From Stereum hirsutum FP-91666 SS1 (lineage: Eukaryota > Basidiomycota > Agaricomycetes > Russulales > Stereaceae), in assembly GCF_000264905.1 (NCBI RefSeq), contig NW_006763131.1, forward strand, positions 2,055,939 to 2,119,938: a DNA stretch of 64,000 bases, in the 5' to 3' direction. Within the stretch, counting starts at the first letter, position 1. Every line of letters begins with the position of its first letter. A model generated the notes under the pieces. That model was not told the origin of the DNA. It worked only from the letters and a program-made list of their open reading frames with translations, and searched no databases. Both the position numbers and the translations under genes were made by a program. Shown here piece by piece: positions 24,289 through 36,236 of the stretch.

Positions 24289-24502
24289 GCCTTGCTCAAA
24301 GTTCGCATATTGAGGCCTCGCATATGAGGCTCGTAAATGAGCTCGATATGAGCTCGATATGAGCTGAGCTGCCCCATTAGGCAGAAACTGTTCGGCAAAG
24401 CCTCTTGGCTGTGCTGGAGCTCATATCAAACTCATATCGAGCTCATATACGAGCTCATATACTGCGTTTATGAGGGCTCGATATGAGCACTCTGAACAAG
24501 GC
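24289..24502. mobile_element. MITE-like long inverted repeat (foldback element)
   Basis: The two halves of this 214-bp segment are imperfect reverse complements. The left end GCCTTGCTCAAAGTTCGCAT matches the complement of the right end (GAACAAGGC reading outward). The inner arms repeat the word GAGCTCGATATGA several times around a ~50-bp loop. Both ends are flanked by TA, fitting a TA target-site duplication of Tc1/mariner-type insertion. No coding capacity. It is probably a non-autonomous element; a purely structural hairpin is the alternative. Confidence 0.65.
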
Positions 24503-24782
24503 TATTGAGTCTCCGGCTGTCCTTACCCCGGCCCGCCAGACCCTTGGGCTCGCGCCTGACGTCGCCCAATCACATCTCTTCCCTTGTTTGCGCTTTGCTC
24601 CGTCACGCGCCACGCCACTTTCATGTTCGACTCATTCTTCAAAGTCCGCTCCCTTTGTTCTCGAGCCTCGACTGCATATGCGCTTCCAAAATTTGTTCTC
24701 GAGACATTTTGCGAAACATACTTACGTGCCGAGAATGGATGCGTAGAAAATCTTCGCTATGACTCCTTGGGTCTCGAATATA
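24503..24782. other. Spacer between two inverted-repeat elements
   Basis: About 280 bp with overlapping short frames on the plus strand and no splice-consistent gene. Confidence 0.4.
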
Positions 24783-24932
24783 CTGTACCATTTCGATCGG
24801 ATGCCATGAGATTTCTCGTGTGACACGACTTTGAAAATCCGAAAAAGCGAAAGAAAATTATTGCGATACTCAGACCTTATGCCATGAGGGGTCTGTGACG
24901 TGTGACCATGGCATCCGATCGAAATGGTACAG
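24783..24932. mobile_element. Short MITE with perfect 26-bp terminal inverted repeats
   Basis: The left terminus CTGTACCATTTCGATCGGAT and following 6 bases are repeated without mismatch in reverse complement at the right end. Both sides are flanked by TA (the palindrome is 28 bp if the TA is counted), as expected of a Tc1/mariner-type TA duplication. The ~98-bp interior has no coding capacity. The perfect arms suggest a recent insertion or strong constraint. Confidence 0.75.
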
Positions 24933-24934
24933 TA

Positions 24935-25621
24935 GAGCCTCCCCTTTTCCGTTGCCTGAGTGGATGATTGTGGCCCGCGTCAGCCGTCCTTGTGCGCTCA
25001 TACGTACCAGGGACCCGCGGATCTAAACCCATTCCACGACACAGTCTTACACGATGCCCGGCCTGGCAACAACATATGTCATCAATTGCAGCTTCGCTAT
25101 GTGGGTCCAGGTCACCAGAACTCAAGCGTACCGGTCCCATGATGCGGTCATCAGCGGACACGTAGCTCGCGACTTTGTATATGACGTCCAATTCGAGAGA
25201 TAAACGGGTTAACATACATTGTATCGCTCTTGCATATATACTGGCCATACCGCAGGCGACAGGCGGTGATACTACTACTAAGATACAGTATGTACTACAC
25301 GAAAGACAGTGATACAAGGGAGATATCGAACAGTGCGGTGGTATCTAAGCGTCTACGTGTGCATGCGATGCGAGAGCAGAAACAGTGATGAGAACGAACG
25401 TGAATAAATCTCGAAGTCATAATGAATATGAATTCATGAATGAAGCCTCATGCGGACTCGGAGTGCTTGGAGGCGAAAGTAGAGGGAAGCTGTACGATGG
25501 AGGGATGGGTGTGCAGACAAGGAAGAGGAAGTTGGGAAAAGGGAAGGGAAAATAAGTCATTGTGGAGAAAGAAATGAAGAAACTAAACTGGAGTGCCCGT
25601 CCGGCGCAACCGAGGACTAAG
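24935..25621. other. Intergenic, 3' side of the disordered-protein gene
   Basis: No gene is supported; the right end is probably the 3' UTR of the minus-strand gene ending at 25622. Confidence 0.45.
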
Positions 25622-27464
25622 CTAGAACGACACATGGCCACCATACCCCCTCATCCCGTACCATGAAGGGTCATAGAATGTTCCAAGAGGCGGCTGAGGT
25701 ACATTAGGTGGAGGTTGGAACTCCCACTGGAAATCGTCATTCCCAAAGTCGAAGACGGGAGGCTGAGAGTGATCGGGCTCAGGGTAGTAGTTGTACACGT
25801 CGTGGGACACGTTGTCAGTGCCACTCATGATGGCCGGAGGTGCAGGCTGGAAGAGTAAAGCCGACGAGTCGAGGGCTTCCGCATTACTCTGCTCCTGGCT
25901 ACCGGCGTCATCGTAAACCACAGGCGCCGTGTCACCTGCAGCAGTTGCTACGGCATACTCAGCGACTGCAGGCACGTCCTGTACGTCTTCAGTTTGGATT
26001 GTCGGAGAACACCAAGACGGAAGATAACCACGCACAGGCCTCGGGTGCACGAGCTCCGAAGAATCCGATTCGTCAAATGACTGGTTCTGGACCTCCGATA
26101 CCCACGCCTGTGTTCTGTTCAACCCATGCGAGCTCGTGGATGCGCCATTTTCGAACGAAGTCGAAGCGGGCGCGAACTGCATTTGCTGGGGCCAGGCGTA
26201 TTGGGGTTGCTGCCAGTGACCGTAATCACCGTCGACGGCTAGAGCTGGGACAGACCAAGAGGGTTCCATCATCGTTTCCTGTTGGACCGGTATAAGCTGC
26301 GGTCCGTCCAGGGGCTGCTCGACGCTGATGGTAGCCTCAGAATTGTGATGCTCGGGATAATGGTGCTCCTGTGGAACGGGCACCTCCTTTCGTTCCTCCT
26401 GGAAAGAAGGCGCATAAAGATGCGATGGACCATCATCATGAGCCTGAGAATCGTAATCCGGAGACGGAGGAAGAGAGTAAGGATAGTGCGACTGGAATTG
26501 AGAAGGCTCGCACGACTCGAAGGACTGGAGGAGGCTGTTTTGAAGGAACGTTGGATTCAGAAACTCATCTGCCCTCCGCCTGGTATCTTCCACTTCCCTC
26601 AGTCTGTCGGCGATCGCTTGACCATGTTCTGGAGTAGGAAGTGTTCGGTATTCGGATGTCATGTCGGCATAGCCATGCACATTAATTGCATCTAAAAGAA
26701 GGAACGGAGTGAATCAAGGTCCTGATCAGTAATTATGTTCGTACGCTGATGAACATGGCAGATGAAGATGCGAAGCAACAAAAGAAGGGTTCGAACTGAC
26801 ACCGGCGTCCGTCCAATACACTCACGAGAAGAAATATAGACGGAAGGTTTGATGTATCATGTATAGATGTGGAAGCGAACTCACCTGTAATTGGCATCTG
26901 GTTAGCGTTCTCACCGTCAAGCGCTTGCCCTGCAGCCACCCCCGCATCCTGATCCTGATATTGATTCAATTCTTCCGATTCCGCCCAATACTCCGGTTCA
27001 TAGGGCTGCACGGGTTGGACCGTGTTCGAAGAATCGTAACACAGTTCCGATGCGTGCTGATGAGGATGCGAAGATGAAGATGGGAAATTGTTTGCGCCCA
27101 TGTACAGGTCGTACTCTGGATATCCGATCGTGGAGGTTACTGGATGATGTGTGGAGGTAGGGTGGACGATGACTGGCCGTGAGGACGGGTGTTCAGAGGA
27201 CGGCGTGGGGATGGTGGACTGGACTGAGGGCGAAGAAATGTAGCCGGAAGTGGCCCAGTGAAGTATGTCTTTTGTTTGGTAGGATGGCTGATATTGAGTG
27301 GCGTATGGTTGTGACGCAGAGGGTTCGCTGGCAGACTCAAGCGCTGGTGCTGCCTCTGCTGAGTACATTGCGTCGGCGGGTGAAAAATCTGTGAAGTCTG
27401 ATGGCATAGGTTGAAAGGTTGAGTATTGCATAGCGGGATAGGTGGCGTATGGATCGTAGTCCAT
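25622..27464 (-). CDS. Disordered Q/S/P/Y-rich protein, 549 aa
   Basis: Two exons, 27464-26885 and 26691-25622. The 193-nt intron joins ...QMPITG to DAINVHGYADM in phase 1, which removes the need for a non-ATG start in exon 2. The whole protein is low in charge and rich in Q, S, P, Y and H. Repeated tyrosine-proline contexts (MDYDPYATYPAMQYSTFQPM, YNYYPEPDHSQPPVFDFGND) resemble transcriptional-activator or prion-like disordered regions. The only helical stretch is QAIADRLREVEDTRRRADEF near residue 215. No DNA-binding or catalytic domain is seen, so function is unknown. A TATA-like TATAAA lies about 70 bp upstream of the ATG. Confidence 0.82.
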
Positions 27465-27533
27465 GTTGATGGGGTGTGAGGCGCAAGGAGGGGGAAGGTG
27501 AACACAAGCCCAGAAGCATCTCGAAGGAGGGGC

Positions 27534-27539
27534 TTTATA
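27534..27539 (-). promoter_or_regulatory. TATA-like box of the Q/S/P-rich gene
   Basis: TATAAA on the minus strand within GGGTTTATAAAGCCCC, about 70 bp upstream of the ATG at 27464. Position is right for a core promoter; activity is inferred. Confidence 0.5.
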
Positions 27540-29962
27540 AACCCGCGAGACCAAGCGAACAGTACTACCGCCCGCCGATCGTTCCTCGCGATTCTCAATG
27601 TAAAGTATCTGTGTCGTGAGCACAAGTCAGATGCGGGCCCGGGACTCTGGATGTTCAACTCAATTTAGAGAGCCACGATGCCCGATTGGGATACCACAAG
27701 AAGGTTCTTCTGCCAGGCGCGGTGACGGATAGAAGGTCTTACGGCACATCTGACAAATTCAAGCGAGCGAAGGGGGACCCGCACACGCACAGCCGTTTGA
27801 GAATAAAGGCTTCAGGGGCGTGGGAGGGATCGTTGTCATTATCAGCGCATCTATCTCTTGTTGTTCGAGGCGAACATGCCAGGTGGTGCCTCGTCAAAAC
27901 CATGCAGCCCGCACTAGAAGCCGGATTCTCCGGGAAGAAATGGACGGGTAGCTATGGAACGAACACTGGGATGTCCAACTTGCGTCAAGAAAGAATGCAG
28001 AAAACTGACAATCGCAAAGCACATCGTCAAACTGCATTGACCACCGTGTGATCGGAGGCTCAAAACAAGCAAGTCGCCAAAAGTAGACGATGCCGCAAAT
28101 TCCTGACTCTCGCTACGAAGGGCGGCCTCGTGGTCTCGATCCGACTGATCTCACTATGAAAAACTCCGACGGACCCGTAAGGCAATGCGTTACAGACTGT
28201 GAGATTGTTCGCCTCAGACACCTCGTCAACACAATCCCTTTGTTCTCCATCGCACTCAAAGCGCGTGGTATTGGTTTCACCGCAATATGTTGTTAAGCAG
28301 AAAAAGCATACAGCCTTTGTGTAACCGCCTGCCACGCACTATCGCAAGAGCCTTCTTCCCTTTGTTCTTCGTCATCGTGCGCGGAGGAGGGCCACGACGT
28401 ATACTATGTATACGTAAGAAGGTTCGTTCTTAGGAGGGGCACTGCCTGCGGGTCCAGACGTCCATTTGACTCTCCGAAGTTAGAGGCAGGTATGCGCACA
28501 GCTTACAGCTGTAAGTTCCAGCAAGATGAATGACATCCACGACAGCTGTATGGGTGCGCAAAGAGAAGACTTTGAACCCGCACAGAAAGAGATAACCGTG
28601 GTCAGTTGACGTGTCTGATGAAGCGCCTTGGAGCGTGAAACGGCTATACGTGCGTCCCCCCTATCGCCATCGGGTGCGATCGCACCACAAATACAGCTGT
28701 AGTTGTGTCGCAACAACAGCGCTACGGCTGTAAAGCCTCCATCGAAGAGTGGATGTGCTACAACTGTGATACGTATTCATGGCTCATCTGAAAAAGATTT
28801 GCGACCCTAGAACAAGCGGTTTCAGGACGCCTTCCACGAGAAGCGCTGTGAACATAGCTATCAGACAAAAACGGCCTGAGAGCGGCGAGCTATGATTGTG
28901 ACAATAGGGCACAAAGAAAAATATAGGGGGGGTGGAGGGTTGCGTGCTCAGAACGTTCGTCTGCCCTGACTGAGCTTAAGCTTGACTCGGTAACCGTCGC
29001 TCGGAGTCAATCTGGTCTTCCGAGTTATTATACCACAGTAGAAGACACGGTATCACCAGCTTAAGCACGTACCTTGCGTTCTGTTACAGCGGATGTGTTA
29101 GGTGACGTGTAAACATACGAGGACAAGATACCGATGGAACGAACGACGCAATGAATGGACGCGAGGCTGAGTGGCTGAAGTCTTCGAGGCCGAGTTTTCC
29201 CTGGACGGGGAAAGCCGGAGCCGGACGTCTGGCCACAAATGGGCCACACTGGCGGTTCCGGGGAGTTTTCGGATGCAAACTGTGGTCTCACCGGGATGTG
29301 CTCGTGCGGGACGTGTGAAGTGACTTGCTTCTAACAAGCACCCAAAGTGATCATGTTTCCATCCATTGAACTCCCAACTTCACGCAACCACAGGCAACAA
29401 CACATGGCCGTAGCCGCGACAAGACACTGACACGAACAAGGAAGAAAACGAAAAACCATTACGGTAGCAATCAGAAGTGTATACCTTTATACATAGGAAA
29501 GTATGGGCAGGCGTAGAACCTGAATAGGGGCAAAGGGAAAGAAAAGAATGAGTCTCCGATCTGCATACACGCCACCCAATCCAAGACTTGAAGTCCGACG
29601 GTGTGGCGCGCAGCTCATGCTAAAAACACAATGCAGGAAACAAAGAGAGCGAGAAGAGGACAATCGAAAGGTGGGACAAAAGAATGATGTTTAGGTCGAG
29701 GATGTTTGCGCAGGATGGAAGGAGAACAGGAAGGCGGGGAAGGAAGCAAGGCGGCGGAAGAGCGGACGAAAGAGCTAGGCAAGAGCGGGAAGAAAGAAAT
29801 AACGCCCATTTCTAAGACTGGCTCAAAAATGGAAGGTTGGGGGAAGTAACAAGGGCAGCCGGTGAACATGAAGGCCCATCTACATCGTTGTCTCGACTAC
29901 GACACTCGCTTCCGTCCATGTCCATCTGGTCCCTTCGACGCAATGACCAACTGACGAACAGT
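27540..29962. other. Long intergenic region (2.4 kb), no gene found
   Basis: Only short overlapping frames without splice support. Three copies of the near-palindrome ACAGCTGTA (about 28504, 28540, 28693) and a GGTGCGATCGCACC palindrome (28672-28685) are clustered here. The right end (29600-29960) is probably the 3' UTR of the RRM-like gene. Confidence 0.45.
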
Positions 29963-30876
29963 TCACTCTGCGACCGTGAGCCCACCCATCGCCCTGTGCA
30001 TCTTCTCCATCCCCTGTGATGGGTGGTCCTGACCGCTGACCGCTCGCGGGGGTAGGCCAGGGTGCCGCACACCCAACGCGGCCCCAAGCATGCGTTTGCC
30101 CGGGTCGCCAATCCTTGGTCCGGTTCCGTTTGGTTGAAGGCTTGACGCGAGGATAGCAGGATCCGAGGGAGGTGCTCCGTCTCCCATGGTTAAGTTGATC
30201 AACGAATCGAGAGTTGGGTGAGATGGTAGGGTAGGTAGAGTCGGAGAGCCTTCACGGCCGATGGGTGAGGTCGGACCGGCCATTTGAGCGAGGCTGTTGG
30301 CGTCCCCATTAGGGATACTGACGCTGCCGTTGAGCATGGCGGGCATGCCACCGTTGTGGTTTCCGTTGGCGTTTCCGTTGGTGGATCCATTGCGAGTACG
30401 CTGTTGGCCAGGGATGGCAACAGAAGATGCACGAGCATTGTGACCTCGGCCTGCGCCGTTGCCGCGCGAGTTTACATTTTGAATAATCGTCTGCGCATCT
30501 GGTCCGTCGTAGGGACGAACAACGGCGATAGACTCCGAGTTTGAGAAGATAGCAGGTGGATTGGCGAGTGTGGAGAGGTATGCGCGCTTAGCTATACAGG
30601 TAGGCGAGTTGAAGGGTGAATAAAGACACAATACGCGGTCTGAGTGGTGGCAAAAGCAAAGCGATCAAAGAAAGGAGACTGACCAACTGCGGCATCAGCA
30701 AACACCACAAGGAGACTGGTATCGTCTATCCACTTTATCTTGAAACCGCCGCTGGCGTTCTCATATTCGGAGAACGCAGACTGGATGTCCCGCGTCTTCA
30801 GCTCTTTAGGAAAGCCAGTCAAGGAAAGAATGCGGGTGACAGAGGCAGAGAGCTGGGAGATGGAGGATGAGGCCAT
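29963..30876 (-). CDS. RRM-like protein of the R3HCC1L type, 273 aa
   Basis: Two exons (30876-30684, 30591-29963) joined in phase 1. Residues ~15-95 form an RRM-like fold: LSLTGFPKELKTRDIQSAFS is the first strand and helix, GGFKIKWIDDTSLLVVFADA the middle strands, and KRAYLSTLANPP the second helix. A matching signature (FPxELKTxDL...IKWxDDTxxLxVF) is known from R3H- and coiled-coil-containing R3HCC1/R3HCC1L proteins, whose role is poorly defined. The C-terminal half is asparagine/glycine/proline-rich and disordered (GNANGNHNGGMPAMLNGS). No R3H domain is visible. RNA or protein binding is inferred from the fold. It is divergently oriented to the STRIPAK gene across about 560 bp. Confidence 0.85.
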
Positions 30877-31437
30877 TTGGAAGAGAGAGCGAGTGTGATT
30901 ATGTGCTTGTGTACTATGATGTGCGCTTTCGCTCAGCGATGTGGGCGTTCAGTGGACGGAAGTGTTGTCTGGCGAGAGCGAACAGTTGTTGGAGACGGGC
31001 GAGCTGCGAAGAAGGGAGAAAGAAAAGGGAGTGGTGGATGTTGTACAGCAACAGAGTCAAGAGCCGAGGCGACGTCCTCTTTAGGTTGGAGCAACCAGAC
31101 TATCCCCTCTTATATCCAGCTCTCCCACGCTCTTCTCGCCCTACCCAGCCCTGCCACCGTCTGTCTGCCCTGTTCGCTATGTCTTGGTTTATTTTTATTC
31201 TGCGCATTTTTGTCCACAAAATCCATGTAAATGTGTACGCCCCTACACGTCCGCCCAACGACGAAAGCTATCAACGGGCCAATTAGAAGCGCACCCGTCT
31301 TCGGTTGCGGTATGCGGGGTCCTCACACGCAACGCGACACGCGACAACACGCGACGCCAAGTCAAAGCCTAATTGGGCCTGACATTGCAGACGCGCTCAC
31401 CGTGCTCCTCGTATTCGCCTCATACTCGCTAGCGATC
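30877..31437. other. Shared divergent promoter region
   Basis: Separates the minus-strand RRM-like gene from the plus-strand SIKE-type gene. Pyrimidine-rich on the plus strand around 31090-31200; CTTATATCC at about 31109 is a weak TATA-like candidate. No gene is supported. Confidence 0.45.
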
Positions 31438-33172
31438 ATGTACAACAACGACATTGAGTCTGACTTTTTCCTACGCGCATGGCAGATAATCAACGAAATC
31501 AGTGATCAGCTCTCACACAATCAAAAGTTCGCTCACTCGCTCGTCGCTCAGGCTCATGACCTCAAGGTAATGTCGTACCTTTCTCGGACGATCCAGGGCT
31601 TAACCCTTGCAACAACAGGCACATGCAAAGGCAGAGCGTGACGGATCTCCGTCGTATAATCTCAATAGATTCAATGTCGATATCTCCAAAGGTCTGTGCA
31701 ATATTTGTGAGTCCGCCTAACCAAGACATTGATGTTCGTGTGCCACAGAAACTCTGCACTCTGAGCTTGAGCGGACAAACGCTCAAATAATCATAGAAAA
31801 CCATACTCTTCACCAGGAGAACAGGCAACTCAGTCAGCTGTTGAAAGAGTACGAGCAGACTATGGAGACTATCATGTCCAAATTCCATAGCCACACCGTA
31901 CGCCCGCTTCATTTATCTTAAACGCCAGCCTCGAGCCTGATACCGCACTATTTTGTATTCCAGCTGGCAGCCCAACAGCATGAGCTTAAACTCATCCGAC
32001 ATTACGATACCCTACTTTCCCAAGATTCTCAATTACCTGTCTCCCCTGCCTCCAATCCCGCCCTTGCCCACGCTCTGTACCGCCTAGGCCATGGCCTTCG
32101 CTCCATCATCCTTTCCTTGTCTGGCCAAGATCCCGCCAACCACCTCCCTCCTACACTCATGCACCACTCAAATTCAATCCCGCCCACCCAACATCCCATA
32201 CCTCATCACGCCGGACAATCATACAACCAACACCTCCATCAACACGAACAGCCTTACGGGCATCCGGCCGTCGGTTTCAAGTGGCCTAGTTCAGACGGCG
32301 AGGAATATGAAGGTGTTGGTGAAATGATCGATGATGAAGATGATATGTCACCGTCATCTTCGCCGTCCAACGGTTATCCTGTCGTGGAGCCATACCCGCC
32401 TCCTTCAAACCCGAATCCGAACTCATACCCTCCAAACACCTACCCTCCAGATCCCTACCGTCCCACCTCTATTCGATCAGAAAATCAACCATCAGATTCC
32501 CCACAACCACCTTCCTCCATTCCTTTCACCCCCGACGGTCAAAAACACGAACCAGTAGCCGAAGAAGACGACGCTGAAACCGTTCTCGACTGGGCCGAAG
32601 CTCGCGAGCTCGAAATAGCCCGCCTCGAGGCCGAGAACGCTCGTCTCCGCGCCGAACTGCACATCAATCCCGCAGCGCTCAAGAAAGCAGGCATTCCCGA
32701 TGACCCAGAGGCATATCTCGTAGCGACGAGCTCGTTCGGGTCTCTGGGAGGGCATAACTTCCACGGACATAGCAGTCGGAGTAGTTCCTTCAGCGGAGGC
32801 GGACACCAGAACGGGGTGTTCGTCACGGCTTCGTTCCCTACGCAGAACCAACAACAACACCCGCAGCACCAGCAACATCAACAGCAGCAGCACCAACAGC
32901 AGTACTCGCAATTCAATCCTCATCATCAGCAACAACAACAGCAGCCGTTCCCGCAACATCATCCCCAACCAATGCATCAATATGGTGGCGGAGGCGGAGG
33001 CGGAGGCGGCGGAGGGACGCCACCACCGCAGATGGGAATGTCGTTGCAGCGTGCGATGGAGCTCGGGGGTGCAGGGGGTATGGCGAGCGGGAGAGGCCAG
33101 AGGATCATGTTTGGGAAGGATCGGAATACAGGGCAGGGGTCTTCCTTGCCGTTTTATACCGGTGGGCAGTGA
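31438..33172 (+). CDS. SIKE/FGFR1OP2-type STRIPAK subunit, 519 aa
   Basis: Four exons (31438-31566, 31619-31691, 31749-31897, 31964-33172), all phase-consistent. Residues ~60-135 match the SIKE/FGFR1OP2 coiled coil: [49 protein letters not shown]; the QENRQL...LELIMSKY signature is diagnostic in animal members. In filamentous fungi this family (SCI1) is a STRIPAK phosphatase-kinase subunit acting in cell fusion and development. A second short coiled coil ([20 protein letters not shown]) lies at ~325-350. The C-terminal third is an extreme low-complexity region: glutamine/histidine repeats around 32840-32970, then an 11-glycine run. Animal homologues (~200 aa) lack this tail. No frameshift seen. 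Confidence 0.9.
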
Positions 33173-33527
33173 CGGGACTTGCGGGATTTCGGACGATGTT
33201 TTGTTTTATGCTTTTTGCTTTTTGTTGTGGATTCGCAATCATACCATTTTTTGATGAGCGCGCAACCGTTCATACATAGTATTGGTACACACTGACGGGA
33301 CACGAGCACGGTAATTGTATCCGAGCTAACAAGGTCAGCCTATCCTACAAGGGTTTCATAAACCGAATATTACTCAAAAGCACGAAGACACTACAAATTC
33401 GCCGATATCCTAGTAGAAACATTACTAATACAGATGCCTGGAGAAGGTTGGGTTCAGCGAAGGTGTACGTGGCTCAATGCAGATAACTCACCGGTAGAAG
33501 TGAGCCACAACACGCGTCCTATGCGTC
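33173..33527. other. Convergent intergenic region
   Basis: About 350 bp between the STRIPAK gene and the first F-box gene, which converge. Presumably two 3' UTRs; nothing else seen. Confidence 0.45.
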
Positions 33528-35470
33528 TCACGACCAGATCAGCTCTTGAGCAATACCTTCGAATAGATGTGCATATTCTTCCGTGAGAGGTCCCCCGCGC
33601 CATTCGAATGTCTGGATCTGCCGTGTTTCAGCGACACGACGAAGGTCCGCAGCAAGATCACGGAGCTCTTGCTCTGAAGGCTCGATGATTGGAGGTGCCC
33701 ACAAATTCAAGGGATCCGGCGATCGGCGTCCATAATAATGGATACTGTTCAAGTGGCGAAGGAGAGTGGTGTTGGATGCTATGCCTGATAGAATATCCCG
33801 GCAAACGTGGAAGTTTTCGAAGACAAGTCTTCTAGTTGTATAGAAGTGCTGGAGAAGGCGGTCGCGGGTAGAATCATTACGGGTGGCTAAGATGTCAGGA
33901 TCGGACCCCCAACCCTCCAGGAGCAATCGTAAGTCACGAGAGCGGTCAAAAGGAAGGAAGGGAGATAGCATGTCCATTATGTCGATGAGTGCCCTTGTAT
34001 TTCGCACAAGGAAATCGGATACGCTGAGCGGGAATTGCCCAACCACATGATTGGTGTAAACGAAGAAAGTAAGTGCCAATCTCGGGCATCTAGGGTGCCG
34101 TAACGAAGAATGGTCGAGTGCGAGCACTTGGTCCCAGCATCGGATACCGATCATGGGATCAGTCTGGGCGGAGAAGGTGATTTCGTATGTCTCGACTGTT
34201 GAGTGAGTCATAGGAGCTGGGTGCAAAAGTGCTGAAATATCGTCTGCTAATTGAGAGCAGACATCTGTAATAGAGAGCGTGATATCATACTGCATCTCAG
34301 CGTTTGGTGCGATCACAATGCATTTCGAAAGAGCCGTCATGTCCATCACGCTACCTTTCATGCATAAGTGTGCAAGTCGTGGAAGGTGAATTGCACCGTC
34401 TTCCTGCGTGCTGTTCGAGAGAAAGTAGGATGCCTGCGGTGAAGATTGAAGATATATTGAGGGGAATTCAATGGTTAATGTCTCCAGCTGTCGCATGTGT
34501 CGAAGAGCTTTCAGCACATCCCGTAGTGATACGTTCCCCATGAACGCCATGGGGGCCGATCCTAACTGCAGGCTTACAAGTCCACGGAGCACCGGTGAGG
34601 GCCATAAGGCCTCGTGAGAGATAGGACCCTGCAATATTAGACTCCTCAAAGCAGGGGCGTTTCGTCCAAGTAAGGTGGCAGGAATGCTGAACGGGAGGAA
34701 ATCGGGAGGCAGTACCGTGACCACCACCTCTAAAACCTCCAGGTAAGGAGCTGGCCGTAATAATACGTCAGCCCAGGAGTCCGTTGACACTTGGCTCTGC
34801 ATATTTAGGTATAAGCACAGATATCTAGGCTGCTTTGTATCAAAGAGCAGTGGTATGAGAAAGTCTATGTTCTCGCTCGGATTCCTTGGGCTAGCCTGCT
34901 GTGGCTGGGACCAGGGCTGAAAACCGTGACTTTGCGGCTGCACGATGGCCAATGGCATATTCTTTGCGCGATTGAGCATCTCGGGCAGCCAGAAGATGTT
35001 CTCCGTCCACAGAACCGTCCACAGAGCGGAACATTCGAGCGCTACTTCGCGCCATCGCCGACAGACGTGAGAAGCTGCAATGAGGGAGCGTGTGCCAGCG
35101 GCAATCTCAGAATCCGTGTCCAAAGGATTCCACTTCCCGAGGCTGCGTGTCTCCGAGAGTACAGGCACAAGGAAGTGGAAAATGGACGTAAATATCTCGG
35201 AGGGGAATTGGGTGGTAGATACGAGGGCATTACGCGCGGCGCTGAGTTCTTGGACGTAGGCACGAGCGAAAGCGATTTCGTCATCGCAGGCTTTGACACG
35301 AAGCTGCACGTCGTCTGCAACGCAATTCAGCGTCTCAGGAATCCTAGTTTTTTTGAGCTGCGCCCAAAAGGCTCTTCTACGAAGATTCAAACAGAATACA
35401 AAGCATCAGCAGGTGTAATAATGATAAAAGTATCAAAGTGGCGACTGTACCGGGACGTATCGGATGCCAT
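33528..35470 (-). CDS. F-box protein, tandem copy 1, 622 aa
   Basis: Two exons: 35470-35451 (20 nt, MASDTSR) and 35376-33528; the 74-nt intron is GT-AG in phase 2. Residues ~20-60 form a helix (DDEIAFARAYVQELSAARNA). An F-box-like motif at ~62-120 follows (TQFPSEIFTSIFHFL ... IAASHVCRRWREVALECSAL, WTVLW). The rest has the irregular leucine-rich pattern of fungal F-box substrate receptors (LRSLILQGPISHEALWPSPV) and ends HLFEGIAQELIWS. F-box proteins join SCF ubiquitin ligases through Skp1; the substrate is unknown. This family is greatly expanded in agaricomycetes. A same-strand paralogue with identical gene structure starts about 2.7 kb upstream. Confidence 0.9.
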
Positions 35471-36236
35471 CAAGGCGCTGCCAGTGGTTCTCGTTGCCTT
35501 TCAAGATACTTTGTTATTCGAATATCCAAAGCGGACTAGGAAGACCAGATGGTAACCTCGACTCGCCGTTGCAAAAGACTACGAGCGCAAGCAACTGGTA
35601 TGTTGGCGTGTGATGTGGAGGTCAAGAGCAAGTTGTACCGCAATTTAGACGCCGGTGTCCAAGTACAGTAATTATCCTATTTCTGTTACTTCGCCACGCA
35701 ACCGAGATTATCTTTGATATTGTTTACAGCACGCCAGGTCCACAACAAACACAACCACACCTGATCAGGCTAGGATCAGACAGGCATTGTGTAACGTAGA
35801 GAAAGCTTCAGTCCGAGGCGTACTCTACGAATAGTGCGGCGGTATGAATGTAAAACGAGAGCAAATAAAGTACTAGGTATTACCGTTTCGTTGTTCGCGT
35901 GTAGGATGTCAGACGGTGCCACGTATGAACACAGAAATCAGGTATTGAACACCGTTGCAATGTCAACAGGGACTTTTCAGGGAATCGTGTAGCAAGGACT
36001 TCGGAAGGTAAGATGACAGACTAGGACAATACGACAAGTACGCGAGTGCATAAGAAAAAACTACTGGCACCCGCGCCGAGATACATGTCCTACAAGACTG
36101 CAGTAGCTCTGCAAAGCGCACTGGTCACCTGCCTTAAAGGAGGGAGAAAATGCGAGATCGGTACGACTTCATAGAAGAGAATGCGTGCTCAACTCACCGA
36201 ACAAGAGACCTCACGTGGTGCAGTTTCCCATACCCC
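35471..36236. other. Intergenic between the F-box paralogues
   Basis: Promoter of copy 1 and 3' side of copy 2. No gene or repeat is supported. Confidence 0.45.

Noticed and set aside
29963..33172. Divergent RRM-like and STRIPAK genes as a functional two-gene system
   Set aside because: Close divergent promoters are common in compact fungal genomes; nothing in either protein links them.
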